DNA from: Nocardia bhagyanarayanae
GTDB lineage: Bacteria > Actinomycetota > Actinomycetes > Mycobacteriales > Mycobacteriaceae
Length of the DNA stretch: 64,000 nucleotides
Direction: 5' to 3'
Assembly: GCF_006716565.1 (NCBI RefSeq)
Contig: NZ_VFPG01000001.1
Coordinates: 5,208,001-5,272,000, forward strand
Notes under the pieces: model-generated
What the model was told of the DNA's origin: nothing
The model's input: only the letters and a program-made list of their open reading frames with translations
Databases searched by the model: none
Shown: positions 50,341 to 59,497 of the stretch, piece after piece
How positions within the stretch are numbered: position 1 is the stretch's first letter
How the letters are laid out: each line of letters starts with the position of its first letter
Made by a program: the position numbers and the translations under genes

Positions 50341-51774
50341 ATGGCGATCCCCACCGACAAGTCCGCACACGAGGACTTCCACAACGAGGACGACGCGTAC
50401 CTCGCGAAGCGAACCCTGAAGTCGGGGTCCGCGGGGTGGCTACTCCTCGCCGGTCTCGGCGTCAGCTATGTGATCTCCGGTGACTACGCCGGGTGGAACA
50501 ACGGCTTGGCGCAGGGTGGTTTCGGCGGATTGCTCATCGCCACCGTAGTGATCGCGGGAATGTATCTCGCGATGGTGCTCGGCATGGCCGAGATGTCCTC
50601 GGCGCTGCCCGCGGCGGGCGGTGGTTATACCTTCGCCCGGCGCGCACTCGGCCCCTGGGGCGGATTCGCGACCGGCGCGGCCGTTCTCATCGAGTACGCC
50701 ATCGCCCCCGCCGCCATCGCGACGTTCATCGGCGCGTATGTCGAATCGCTGCATCTGTTCGGCATCACGGACGGCTGGTGGGTCTACCTCGCCGTCTACG
50801 CGCTGTTCATCGGCATTCATCTCACCGGGGCCGGCGAAGCGCTCAAGGCGATGTTCGTCATCACCGTCATCGCGTTGGTCGGACTGGTCGTCTTCGCTGT
50901 CTCGGCGTGGGATTCGTTCGACGCCGGAAAACTGACCGATATCCCGGCCGACCCTGCGGCCGTGGGCAGTTCGTCGTTCCTGCCGTTCGGGTACTTGGGA
51001 ATCTGGGCCGCGGTGCCGTTCGCGATCTGGTTCTTCCTTGCGGTGGAAGGCGTACCGCTGGCCGCCGAAGAAGCGCGGGAGCCGGAGAAGAACGTGCCCA
51101 AGGGGATCATCATCAGCATGCTGGTGCTGATCGTCACCGGCTCGGCGGTGCTGTTCCTGGCCACCGGTGCGCTCGGCGCCCAGGCGATTTCGACCTCCGG
51201 CAACCCGCTGGTCGAAGCGCTCGGTGATTCGAGCGCCGCCGAACTCGTCAACTACATCGGCCTGGCCGGACTGGTCGCGAGCTTCTTCTCGATCGTCTAC
51301 GCCTACTCGCGGCAGACATTCGCCCTGTCTCGGGCCGGATACCTGCCGACGAGCCTGTCGGTCACCAACGCTCGCAAGGCGCCGATGCTCGCGCTGATCG
51401 TGCCGGGCGTCATCGGATTCACACTTTCGCTGACCGGCAAGGGCGCGATGCTACTGAATATGGCGGTCTTCGGCGCAGCCCTCAGCTACGTGCTCATGAT
51501 GATCAGCCACATCGTGCTACGCGTCCGCGAGCCGCAGATGCCGAGGCCCTATCGCACTCCGGGCGGAATCCTCACCACGGCCTTCGCCCTGGTCATCGCC
51601 TGCGCCGCGGTGATCGCCACCTTCCTCGTCGACCGCACGGCCGCGACCTGGACCCTGGTCGCCTTCGCCGGGTTCATGGCGTACTTCGGCCTCTACAGCC
51701 GCCATCACCTGGTCGCCAACTCGCCCGACGAGGAATTCGCCGCCCTGGCCAAGGCGGAAGAGGAACTCGAATGA
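50341..51774 (+). CDS. eat: Ethanolamine permease (APC superfamily)
   Basis: 477 aa, about twelve helices. GWLLLAGLGVSYVISGDYAGWNNGLAQGGFGGLL is characteristic of ethanolamine permeases Eat, as is FFLAVEGVPLAAEEAREPEKNVPKG. It imports ethanolamine across the membrane. Preceded by GAAGGAGG and followed, with a 4-bp overlap, by eutB. Confidence 0.88.
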   Translation: MAIPTDKSAHEDFHNEDDAYLAKRTLKSGSAGWLLLAGLGVSYVISGDYAGWNNGLAQGGFGGLLIATVVIAGMYLAMVLGMAEMSSALPAAGGGYTFARRALGPWGGFATGAAVLIEYAIAPAAIATFIGAYVESLHLFGITDGWWVYLAVYALFIGIHLTGAGEALKAMFVITVIALVGLVVFAVSAWDSFDAGKLTDIPADPAAVGSSSFLPFGYLGIWAAVPFAIWFFLAVEGVPLAAEEAREPEKNVPKGIIISMLVLIVTGSAVLFLATGALGAQAISTSGNPLVEALGDSSAAELVNYIGLAGLVASFFSIVYAYSRQTFALSRAGYLPTSLSVTNARKAPMLALIVPGVIGFTLSLTGKGAMLLNMAVFGAALSYVLMMISHIVLRVREPQMPRPYRTPGGILTTAFALVIACAAVIATFLVDRTAATWTLVAFAGFMAYFGLYSRHHLVANSPDEEFAALAKAEEELE

Positions 51775-53183
51775 CCGTCTACCACCAGCAGATCGGCGGC
51801 ACCAACTACACGTTCGACGGCCTCGTCGAACTGATGGCCAAGGCGACGCCGCGGCGCGGTGGCGACGAACTGGCCGGATGCGCGGCGGCCTCCGACGCCG
51901 AGCGGGCGGCCGCGCAGTGGGCGCTCGCCGAGGTACCGCTCGATTGGTTCCTCCGGGAACTGCTGGTGCCCTATGAGGATGACGAGGTCACCCGCCTGAT
52001 CATCGATTCGCACGATCGCCTTGCCTTCCAAGCCATCTCGCATCTCACCGTCGGTGGACTGCGGGACTGGCTGATGGAAACAGCGGCGCGCGACGATGCC
52101 GCCGCACGGCTGCGTGCCGTATCGCCCGGACTGACACCGGAAATGGTGGCGGCGGTCAGCAAGATCATGCGCAATCAGGATCTCATCGCGGTCGCACGTG
52201 CCGCCGTGGTGACCGCGGGCTTCCGCACGACGATCGGGCTGCCCGGTCGCTTGGGCACCCGGCTGCAACCCAACCACCCCACCGACGACCCCCGCGGTAT
52301 CGCCGCGGCAACCCTCGACGGGCTGCTGCTCGGCTGCGGCGACGCGGTGATCGGCATCAACCCGGCCACCGACTCACCGCAGGCCACTGCGGATCTGCTG
52401 CACCTACTCGACGAGATCCGGCTGCGCTTCGACATCCCCACCCAGTCCTGTGTGCTCTCCCACGTCACCACCACCATCGGACTGATCGAGGCGGGCGTTC
52501 CGGTGGACCTGGTGTTCCAGTCCATCGCGGGCACCGAGGGGGCCAATGCCGGGTTCGGCGTGAATATCTCACTGCTACGCGAGGGCAACGAAGCGGGCCG
52601 ATCACTCGAGCGGGGCACCGTCGGCAACAATGTGATGTACCTGGAAACCGGTCAAGGTTCCGCGCTCTCGGCGGGCGCGCACCTGGGCACCGGCGGCAAA
52701 CCGGTCGATCAGCAAACCCTGGAAGCCCGGGCCTACGCGGTAGCCCGCGACCTGGACCCGCTACTGGTCAACACCGTCGTCGGCTTCATCGGCCCCGAAT
52801 ACCTCTACGACGGCAAACAGATCATCCGCGCGGGCCTCGAAGACCACTTCTGCGGCAAACTACTCGGCCTGCCCATGGGCGTGGACGTCTGCTACACCAA
52901 CCACGCCGAAGCCGACCAAGACGATATGGATACCCTGCTCACCCTCCTCGGAGCGGCCGGAGCCGCATTCGTCATCGCGGTCCCCGGCGCCGACGACGTC
53001 ATGCTCGGCTACCAGAGCCTCAGCTTCCACGACGCCCTCTACGCCCGTCGCGTCCTCGGCCTGCGCGCCGCACCGGAATTCGAGACATGGCTGCAAGGAC
53101 TGGGCATGGCCGACGCGGCGGGCCGAATACTGCCGGTGGAGATCACCTCCTCCCCGCTGCGCGAATTGACGGGAGCTCTATGA
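51771..53183 (+). CDS. eutB: Ethanolamine ammonia-lyase large subunit
   Basis: 470 aa. Conserved EutB segments include GLPGRLGTRLQPNHPTDD, GCGDAVIGINPATDS, HVTTTIGLIEAGVPVDLVFQSIAGTEGANAGFG and MYLETGQGSALSAGAHLG. It uses adenosylcobalamin to convert ethanolamine to acetaldehyde and ammonia, with EutC. The overlap with eat (ATGA) and with eutC (ATGA) indicates strict coupling. Confidence 0.96.
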   Translation: MTVYHQQIGGTNYTFDGLVELMAKATPRRGGDELAGCAAASDAERAAAQWALAEVPLDWFLRELLVPYEDDEVTRLIIDSHDRLAFQAISHLTVGGLRDWLMETAARDDAAARLRAVSPGLTPEMVAAVSKIMRNQDLIAVARAAVVTAGFRTTIGLPGRLGTRLQPNHPTDDPRGIAAATLDGLLLGCGDAVIGINPATDSPQATADLLHLLDEIRLRFDIPTQSCVLSHVTTTIGLIEAGVPVDLVFQSIAGTEGANAGFGVNISLLREGNEAGRSLERGTVGNNVMYLETGQGSALSAGAHLGTGGKPVDQQTLEARAYAVARDLDPLLVNTVVGFIGPEYLYDGKQIIRAGLEDHFCGKLLGLPMGVDVCYTNHAEADQDDMDTLLTLLGAAGAAFVIAVPGADDVMLGYQSLSFHDALYARRVLGLRAAPEFETWLQGLGMADAAGRILPVEITSSPLRELTGAL

Positions 53184-53971
53184 GCATCGACCGGAGAGCT
53201 CGAGCGCCACAGGACTTCTGGAACAGCCTGCGCTCGAGTACCCAATCCAGGATCGGCCTCGGCCGCGTAGGCGACGCACTGCCCACCACGAGTGTGCTCG
53301 AATTCCGCGCGGCGCACGCCGCGGCCCGCGACGCGGTACACCTGCCACTCGACGTGTCGGCCTTGGCGACTCGCGTCGAAGCGGTCGGCCTCGGCAGCCC
53401 CGTGACCGTCCGCAGCCGGGCCACCAGCCGACCCGAATACCTGCGTCGCCCCGACCTCGGCCGGCTCCCCGCCGACCTGACCGCCGTCCCCCGGACCGGG
53501 GCCGATCTCGGCTTCGTACTCGGCGACGGACTCTCCCCACGCGCGCTCATGGACCACGGCGCACCCCTACTGGCCGCCCTGGCGACGGAACTCGCCGACA
53601 CGTATTCCATTGCGCCACCGGTAATCGCCACCCAAGCCCGGGTAGCGCTGGGCGATCATATCGCCGCCGCACTGGGCGTCCAGACCCTGATCGTCCTCAT
53701 CGGCGAACGCCCCGGACTCTCGGTGGCCGACAGCCTCGGCATCTACCTCACCCACCTGCCGAAACCGGGGCGAACCGACGCCGACCGCAACTGCATCTCC
53801 AATATCCATCCGCCCGAAGGCCTCGGCTACCAGCAAGCGGCGAGGGTGGTAGCCAGCTTGATCTCCGGCGCACGGAGGCTGGGCAGATCCGGCGTCGACC
53901 TCAAGGACACCTCTCGCACTGACGAGCTGGTCTCCCATGCGGCGCTGACGATTCCGGGGCCAACCGGATAG
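53180..53971 (+). CDS. eutC: Ethanolamine ammonia-lyase small subunit
   Basis: 263 aa. TQSRIGLGRVGDALPTTSVLEFRAAHAAARDAVHLPLD, DLGFVLGDGLSP and GERPGLSVADSLGIYLTHLPKPGRTDADRNCISNIHPPEGLGY are the EutC core, including the cobalamin-proximal segment. Overlaps eutB by 4 bp; GGGAGC is its ribosome site. Last gene before a hairpin terminator. Confidence 0.95.
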   Translation: MSIDRRARAPQDFWNSLRSSTQSRIGLGRVGDALPTTSVLEFRAAHAAARDAVHLPLDVSALATRVEAVGLGSPVTVRSRATSRPEYLRRPDLGRLPADLTAVPRTGADLGFVLGDGLSPRALMDHGAPLLAALATELADTYSIAPPVIATQARVALGDHIAAALGVQTLIVLIGERPGLSVADSLGIYLTHLPKPGRTDADRNCISNIHPPEGLGYQQAARVVASLISGARRLGRSGVDLKDTSRTDELVSHAALTIPGPTG

Positions 53972-54053
53972 TGGGCTCCGAGGCTGTCACGTCTTCCGTG
54001 CGATGTGGCGAGTGCGCATGCGATATCTCCTGTGTGGTTGTTCGCGACTGGAC

Positions 54054-54089
54054 CTTCGGGGTGCGACCGGGTCTGGTCGCACCCCGAAG
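54054..54089. terminator. Bidirectional hairpin terminator after eutC
   Basis: Perfect 15-bp stem CTTCGGGGTGCGACC / complement with a 6-nt loop, between eutC and the convergent VOC gene. Confidence 0.8.
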
Positions 54090-54095
54090 AGAGCG

Positions 54096-54563
54096 TTAGG
54101 CCGGGACGTATTCGGCCGCGACGTCGAGGATCCAGGTGACACCGAAGCGATCACTGAGCATCCCGAAAGCGGGCGCCCACTGAGCTGGGCCGAATGCCTC
54201 GATGATCGTCGCGCCTTCGGCGAGGCGTTCCCACAGTGCGCCGACCTCCTCGAGAGTTTCGCCGCGCACCGAAAGGAAGAACCGTTCCTCGGTGATGGTG
54301 GTGCCGTTTTCGCGGCGGGTGGTGGGCGCGGCTGGGGTCGCAGGGGTGTCCTGGCCAGGCACGTCATACGCCATGACCCGGAACCCGTTGTCGGCGACGA
54401 CCTGGCCGAACACCACTTTGGTGGCGTCGGGTAGTTCGGTCGGCATCCCGAAGTCTCCATAGGTGGCGAGAGTGAGCTGGCCCCCGAACACCGACTGGTA
54501 GAACTCGAGGGCCGCGCGGGCCTGACCGCGGAAGTTCAGGTGGGCAACAGTGTTGAGCGTCAT
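54096..54563 (-). CDS. VOC-family protein (glyoxalase/PhnB-like)
   Basis: 155 aa. NTVAHLNFRGQARAALEFYQSVFGG, LATYGDFGMP and WAPAFGMLSDRFGVTWILDV match the PhnB/YjdN-type vicinal-oxygen-chelate fold. Such proteins bind small ligands; enzymatic activity is not implied. A stand-alone gene ending just before the eut terminator. Confidence 0.82.
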   Translation of the reverse strand: MTLNTVAHLNFRGQARAALEFYQSVFGGQLTLATYGDFGMPTELPDATKVVFGQVVADNGFRVMAYDVPGQDTPATPAAPTTRRENGTTITEERFFLSVRGETLEEVGALWERLAEGATIIEAFGPAQWAPAFGMLSDRFGVTWILDVAAEYVPA

Positions 54564-54846
54564 GGTGATTGGTGTCCCTTCGAGTGGTTTCGCCGCCGGT
54601 GGGCGACGAATTCCACACTGTCACCGGTAGAGGACAGGAACTGTCCTCTACTCGCGGCGATCTGGAAACCATGCCGATCTGGCCGTGCAACGGCGAAGTG
54701 ATCCTCCATCTGCCTGCCCCGCAAGTTGTTCCGTTCGCCGGCAATGGAGTCGTCGAGGCGCTCGACCAACAGACCGGATCGCCTCCCCGCCCGCTCGACG
54801 TTCGATCTCCGTCCAGGTTCTCGCCGAGCCCGGCGGCTCGACGCTG

Positions 54847-55215
54847 CTAGTCGTCCGCCACGGTCGCCAGGAAGTTCCGATTCACGTCGATCAGGTGATC
54901 AAGTGCCGCTCTAGCGGCGGCAAGGCTGTCTATTGTGGCCGAAAGGCGATCTCGCTCCTGATTCATAGCGGTCAAGGCTTGCCGGGCCCTATCCATATTG
55001 GGCTCCGTCATGCAGGGGACCATCTGAGCGATGGCTCTGCTCGACATTCCGGCCGCCAGGAATGCCTGAACCAGCGCCACCCGCTGGACGTGCTCATCGT
55101 CGTAGGACCGCTGGCCGCTGGGGGACCTTGTGCTGACCAGCAAGCCCTGCTGCTCGTAGTAGCGCAGCGATCGACGGCTTGCTCCTGTCCGGGCAGACAG
55201 TTCACCGATCCGCAT
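54847..55215 (-). CDS. MerR-family transcriptional regulator
   Basis: 122 aa. MRIGELSARTGASRRSLRYYEQQGLLVSTRSPSGQRSYDDEHVQRVALVQAFLAAGMSSRAIAQMVPC is the MerR helix-turn-helix plus coiled coil; the short effector region has a single Cys. Divergent from an EthD-like gene with an imperfect 26-bp dyad between them, so probably its activator. Confidence 0.86.
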   Translation of the reverse strand: MRIGELSARTGASRRSLRYYEQQGLLVSTRSPSGQRSYDDEHVQRVALVQAFLAAGMSSRAIAQMVPCMTEPNMDRARQALTAMNQERDRLSATIDSLAAARAALDHLIDVNRNFLATVADD

Positions 55216-55267
55216 CCTCGACTCCTCGTATGCATCAGGTCACAGCACTTGCCCCTGACATCGATGT

Positions 55268-55293
55268 GAGCGTTTAGGTTAACCCTATCGCTC
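55268..55293. promoter_or_regulatory. Imperfect MerR dyad
   Basis: Arms GAGCGTTTAGGTT (55268-55280) and AACCCTATCGCTC (55281-55293) match at 10 of 13 positions, centred on GGTTAACC, in the gap between the MerR and EthD genes. Confidence 0.55.
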
Positions 55294-55359
55294 GCGGTCC
55301 GCCGCCAGAGTGTCCGGTTTGTGGACCTCTCGCGTTCGCGAGCACGAAAGGAGAAGTAA

Positions 55360-55707
55360 GTGATCAAATTCGTTTTCATGATCAACCGTATCGATGGAAT
55401 GACCTTCGAGGAGTTCGTTGAACATCACCGAAACCGGCACGCCCCGCTGTTCGCCTCCATTCCGGAAGCGCGACAGTATGTGAAGAAGTACACCGTCTCC
55501 CACCCGATACCCGCCGATGGGTATCCGAGTCCCGCCTACGACGGCCTCACTGAAATCTGGTTCGAAAGCTGGGCGGACCACAACGCCTTCTTCGCATCCG
55601 CTAATTACAAGGCGCTGGTGAACCCGGACGAGAGCAAGTTCATCGACATGAATTCGGTGGAGGTAATGGTCACCGAAGAAATGGTTGTGGTCCAACCTTC
55701 AGGCTGA
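55360..55707 (+). CDS. EthD-domain protein
   Basis: 115 aa. IKFVFMINRIDGMTFEEFVEHHRNRHAPLFASI and the YDGLTEIWFESWADHNAFFAS motif identify the EthD dimeric alpha/beta-barrel family, small proteins first found with ethyl tert-butyl ether degradation and in many catabolic loci. GTG 55360 follows AAAGGAGAAGT. The divergent MerR gene is its probable regulator. Confidence 0.84.
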   Translation: MIKFVFMINRIDGMTFEEFVEHHRNRHAPLFASIPEARQYVKKYTVSHPIPADGYPSPAYDGLTEIWFESWADHNAFFASANYKALVNPDESKFIDMNSVEVMVTEEMVVVQPSG

Positions 55708-55741
55708 CGACCGCCTCGGAGCGCACCCGGCCGGGTCGGTG

Positions 55742-56722
55742 TCAGATGGTGGCGACGATTTTGCCGGTGTGGTGTCCCTGTTCCAGGTAGTGGTGGGCGG
55801 CGACGATGTCATCGAGGGTGAACACGGTATCGATGATGGGATGCACTGCGCCGGTGCGGATTCCGGCGGTCAGGAACGCGGCGATGCGGTGCACGACCGT
55901 CGGGTCGAGGGTGTGTTCGAAGCTCATGTACCGAATCATCGTGATCGGGCTGGCGGGATACGGTGCGGGCCGGGGATCCAGCCAGCCGACGGTGACCAGG
56001 GTGCCACTGAATGGTTTGGCCGCGTTGGCCAGCTCGGCCAGGCCGGGACCCATGACGGAATCCAGGACGATGTCGGCACCGGCGCCGTTGGTGTATCGGT
56101 GCGTGGCCTCGACGACATCGTCGTGGTCGGTGACGATGACCGCAGCGGCGCCGGCTGCCAGCAAGGCGTCCTTCTTCGCGGCACTCCGGGTGACGGCGAG
56201 GGGGATGGCACCGATCTGATTGGCGATCTGAATGGCGGCCAGCCCGACAGCGCTGGAGGCGGCGGTGATCAAGACATGGTCGCCGGGTCGCATCGCAGCC
56301 TTTTCGACGAGCGCGCCGTAGGCGGTCGAGTACGCCACCCACAACGCTGCCGCACTGGTGACGTCCAGCCCGTCGGGCCGGGCGACGATCCGGTCGACAG
56401 GAAGGACGATGCGTTCGGCGTAGGTGCCGTTGGAGTCCATGTCGGGCACGGCCGTGACGATGACCGCATCACCGATGGCCCATCCTTCGACTCCGGAGCC
56501 GAGCGCGTCGATCGTGCCGGTCGCTTCGATGCCGAGGCGGGCGTGTGGCAAACGGATCGGTCTCGGAGGCATACCCGCGCGCATCATCTGGTCGAGCCGA
56601 TTGATACCGACGGCTTCGATCTCGATTCGCACCTCGCCTGCGCCTGGGTCGCCGACCGGTTCGTCGACGATACGCAGGACTTCGGGGGCGCCGGTCTCAT
56701 CGAAGACGACGACTCGTGACAT
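55742..56722 (-). CDS. Quinone oxidoreductase-like NAD(P)H dehydrogenase (MDR)
   Basis: 326 aa medium-chain dehydrogenase of the QOR subgroup: GINRLDQMMRAGMPP, LGIEATGTIDALGSGVEGWAIGDAV, YSTAYGALVEKAAMRPGDHVLITAASSAVGLAAIQIA (NADPH fold) and QGHHTGKIVATI. No catalytic zinc ligands are visible, as expected for QOR. Divergent from a TetR gene; direct repeats occupy the gap. Confidence 0.86.
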   Translation of the reverse strand: MSRVVVFDETGAPEVLRIVDEPVGDPGAGEVRIEIEAVGINRLDQMMRAGMPPRPIRLPHARLGIEATGTIDALGSGVEGWAIGDAVIVTAVPDMDSNGTYAERIVLPVDRIVARPDGLDVTSAAALWVAYSTAYGALVEKAAMRPGDHVLITAASSAVGLAAIQIANQIGAIPLAVTRSAAKKDALLAAGAAAVIVTDHDDVVEATHRYTNGAGADIVLDSVMGPGLAELANAAKPFSGTLVTVGWLDPRPAPYPASPITMIRYMSFEHTLDPTVVHRIAAFLTAGIRTGAVHPIIDTVFTLDDIVAAHHYLEQGHHTGKIVATI

Positions 56723-56749
56723 GGGGACTCCTGACCGCTCTATTTCTCG

Positions 56750-56788
56750 TACAGTCGTTCTATAAATATAGATAGTACAGTCGTTCTA
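56750..56788. promoter_or_regulatory. Direct repeats in the QOR-TetR gap
   Basis: TACAGTCGTTCTA occurs at 56750-56762 and 56776-56788, 26 bp apart, on the same strand. They flank an AT-rich 13-bp interval and are probable regulator half sites. Confidence 0.65.
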
Positions 56789-56822
56789 AGAATGTCAATC
56801 GCAGTGCATGAGGAGGCAAGCG

Positions 56823-57392
56823 ATGGCGGGGCGTCCGGTCGACCATCAGCGCAGGGACGAGTTGCTCGACGCGGTGGTCGATTACACGGTCGAGCACGGG
56901 CTCAGCGAGCTGTCGTGGCGGCCGGTCGCCGCCGGTGTCGGGGTCTCGCCGACCACGCTGGTGCACCACTTCGGCACCAAGGAGAAAATGCTCCAGATCG
57001 TCCTAGAGCGGTTGCGGCAGCGCATGTTCGCCGCCACTCGCGATGCGGCGGGTGCGCATCCCGACCTGGCGACGGCAGCGCGCGCGGTCTGGGTCCGAAC
57101 CTCCGACCCGCGGCGGCAGGCGGAGTTCCGGTTGTTCTTCGCCGTCTACGGACGCGCCCTGCAAGCACCCCAGCAGTTCGCGGACTTCCTCGACCACGTC
57201 GTCACCGATTGGATGACCTCCCTGCGCGAGGCCCAAGTACCCGACACCGACCCCGAGACAGCAACCCGCACAGCAACATTGGTGATCGCGACGATTCGCG
57301 GACTGCTACTCGACCTTCTCGCCACCGGCGACCGGGACCGGGTCGATGGTGCCGCCGAAAGCTTCCTGAGCACCCTCGAACACCGGCCGTGA
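56823..57392 (+). CDS. TetR-family transcriptional regulator
   Basis: 189 aa. Helix-turn-helix LLDAVVDYTVEHGLSELSWRPVAAGVGVSPTTLVHHFGTKEKMLQIVLERL. ATG 56823 has GAGGAGG 8 bp upstream; the in-frame ATG 56808 does not. Divergent from the QOR-like gene and 35 bp from the nearer direct repeat, so it probably controls that gene. Confidence 0.85.
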   Translation: MAGRPVDHQRRDELLDAVVDYTVEHGLSELSWRPVAAGVGVSPTTLVHHFGTKEKMLQIVLERLRQRMFAATRDAAGAHPDLATAARAVWVRTSDPRRQAEFRLFFAVYGRALQAPQQFADFLDHVVTDWMTSLREAQVPDTDPETATRTATLVIATIRGLLLDLLATGDRDRVDGAAESFLSTLEHRP

Positions 57393-57549
57393 CCCGCAGC
57401 ATCGACGCAGCTTCGCACTTGCCCCGCCGGTATGCGTGGAAGAGGCCGGTTGAGCCGATTGTCCTCAGGGGCAGGACGTCAGTGCCTATCCCCGACCGTC
57501 GTTCTAGCTGAATTCCTCTGTCGTCTGCCTCCGTTATGGGACCACCACG

Positions 57550-57714
57550 TTGCCAGTCGTGGGACCACCGACGGCGGCACGCCAACTCCTCACCGCCCTC
57601 GACAACCGGGCCGTCGCGGGATTCACCGCCGAGGAAATCGCCACCTTGAAACAGCTGCTCACCCGGCTCGGCGACAATCTGGACCGAAGAAGCGACACCG
57701 ATCCGGCTCAGTAG
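57550..57714 (+). pseudogene. MarR-family C-terminal remnant
   Basis: Frame reading ARQLLTALDNRAVAGFTAEEIATLKQLLTRLGDNLD up to TAG 57714 matches the last helix of MarR regulators. There is no winged-helix part upstream (57393-57549 holds none), so it is a fragment. The remaining ~190 bp up to the next TetR gene show nothing else. Confidence 0.6.
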
Positions 57715-57904
57715 CGGCACCGACGGTGTCGGTAAACGGTCCGTGTTTTCCGAAGAGTCCGTGAACCCTCTAGTCGGCGGTCGCGGATCCTCGATCCCGG
57801 TCCCGGGTTCCGGGGAGCACGGTGTCGAACAGCCGGTCGGATTCCGTCGCGGATCCGAAGTCGGCCATCGGTGGCATTTCTTTCAGTCCGGTCGTGCGCC
57901 TGGT

Positions 57905-58471
57905 TCAGCCGTGCGGGCTCAGCCCGGTCACGGCCAGTCGGAACAGTCGCTCCGCCCGGGCGGCGGGCTCGGGGTGGTGCTCGGTGGCCAGGACGATTCC
58001 GACGATCAGCGCGATCAGGTCGGCGACAGCGACATCCTTCGCCACCGCGCCGTCCTGAATCGCACGGCACAGCAATGGGTTTCCCGCCTCTTCCAGCGCC
58101 GCCGAACAAGCGTTGTCGTGCACTTGATCGGAGGCGGCAGCGTCGTAGGCCAGCGCGACCGCCAGGCCGCGGGCGTTGACGCAGTAGGCGAGGACATCGG
58201 CCAGCCATTCCAGCAGCGCGTCGCGGCTATCGTCTCTCCCGGCCAGGTCGTGGGCACGGGCGCACAGAGCCGCTATCCGTTTCCGGGAGACCGCCTCCAG
58301 CAACGCCTGGCGGGTGGGAAAGTGCCGGCGCACGGTCGCCGAGCCAACCCCCGCGATACGGGCGATCTGCTCCAAGGAGGCACCGGCGCCGTGGGCAGCG
58401 ACTTCCGCCTCGGCGACGGCGAGAACTCGCGCGTAGTTGCGGCGCGCGTCCGCACGCTGTCGTTCGGGCAT
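57905..58471 (-). CDS. TetR-family transcriptional regulator
   Basis: 188 aa. Helix-turn-helix YARVLAVAEAEVAAHGAGASLEQIARIAGVGSATVRRHFPTRQALLEAVSRKR with the SDR/oxidoreductase-associated TetR C-terminal domain (LAVALAYDAAASDQVHDNACSAALEEAGNPLLCRAI). Divergent from an NmrA-family gene; two palindrome copies sit in the gap, so it probably represses that gene and itself. Confidence 0.86.
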   Translation of the reverse strand: MPERQRADARRNYARVLAVAEAEVAAHGAGASLEQIARIAGVGSATVRRHFPTRQALLEAVSRKRIAALCARAHDLAGRDDSRDALLEWLADVLAYCVNARGLAVALAYDAAASDQVHDNACSAALEEAGNPLLCRAIQDGAVAKDVAVADLIALIVGIVLATEHHPEPAARAERLFRLAVTGLSPHG

Positions 58472-58493
58472 CGCGTAGCCTCCTGTCTTGCCA

Positions 58494-58548
58494 AAACGGC
58501 GGGCCCCGCCATATCGTAGCGAAGCGAAAACGGCGGGCCCCGCCGTTT
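58494..58548. promoter_or_regulatory. Two TetR-type palindromes
   Basis: AAACGGCGGG-c-CCCGCCGTTT (58528-58548, perfect) and a copy with a degenerate right end (58494-58514). Spacing 34 bp, in the TetR/NmrA gap; they cover the region upstream of both starts. Confidence 0.8.
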
Positions 58549-58573
58549 AATGGATGAGCACCAGAGGAGCACC

Positions 58574-59497
58574 ATGTCCACAGCTTCCGCACCTGTTCTG
58601 GTCACCGGCGCCACCGGCAAACAGGGTGGCGCTACGGCCCGCGCCCTGCTCGCGGCAGGCGTTCGGGTCCGCGCCTTGGTGCGCGACCCGGCCACCGACC
58701 GGGCCAAGGCCGTCGAGGCGCTCGGCGCCGAACTGGTCATCGGCGATCTGCACGACCGCGATTCGGTGATCCGGGCGGCGGAGGGCGCCCGCGCCGTGTT
58801 CTCCGTGCAGATGCCCGCCGTCACCGCTGAAGGCTTCGATTTCGAAGGGGAGGTTACGCAGGGCATCAACCTCATCGAGGGTGCGAAGGCCGCCGGAGTG
58901 CCACAATTCGTGCACACGTCCGTGGCCGGCGCCGGTCAGCACACCGAAACTCCCGGCTGGGCCGACGGGCGCTGGGCGGCGATGGAACCCACCCTGAGCG
59001 CGAAGAGTGCGATCCAGGACCGGGTCCGCGCGGCCGGTTTCCCGCACTGGACTCTGCTCAAGCCGGGCACGTTCATGGAGAACTTCCTGCCGTCCACGGC
59101 CTACATGTTCCCGCGCGGTATCGCGGGCGGCCTGGTGAGCGTCATCAACCCCGAGACCCGGCTGTCTCTGGTCGCGGTCGACGACATAGGCCGCGCGGCC
59201 GCCGCGGCCATCACCGAGCCAGAGCGATTCGACAGGGTCGAGCTGGAGTTGGCGAGCGACTACCTCTCGATGACAGAAATCGCCGAGACCCTCTCCCGCG
59301 CGCTGAACATGCGTCTTGCCGCACCAGACATGACCGAGGAGCAGGCCCTAGCCGCGGGAATGCCCTCCTTCGCCGCCGCGCTCGAATGGCTGAACGTGGC
59401 TGGCCAACCGGGCCGCCCGCAGTACGCCAGGGACCTCGGCATCCCGCTCACCAGCTTCGAAGAATGGACCCAGCGGCACATGCGAGCCGACGCCTGA
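58574..59497 (+). CDS. NmrA-family NAD(P)-binding protein
   Basis: 307 aa. VLVTGATGKQGGATARALLAAGVRVRALVRDP is the NADP-binding motif; NFLPSTAYMFPRG and VAVDDIGRAAAAAI are NmrA-like. Members reduce quinones or sense the NADP pool. ATG 58574 follows GAGGAG. Controlled, by position, by the divergent TetR. Confidence 0.86.
   Translation: MSTASAPVLVTGATGKQGGATARALLAAGVRVRALVRDPATDRAKAVEALGAELVIGDLHDRDSVIRAAEGARAVFSVQMPAVTAEGFDFEGEVTQGINLIEGAKAAGVPQFVHTSVAGAGQHTETPGWADGRWAAMEPTLSAKSAIQDRVRAAGFPHWTLLKPGTFMENFLPSTAYMFPRGIAGGLVSVINPETRLSLVAVDDIGRAAAAAITEPERFDRVELELASDYLSMTEIAETLSRALNMRLAAPDMTEEQALAAGMPSFAAALEWLNVAGQPGRPQYARDLGIPLTSFEEWTQRHMRADA

Noticed and set aside
50341..53971. Microcompartment shell genes of a eut operon
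   Set aside because: No BMC-domain or pentameric shell protein in the window; the operon appears to be the shell-free type.
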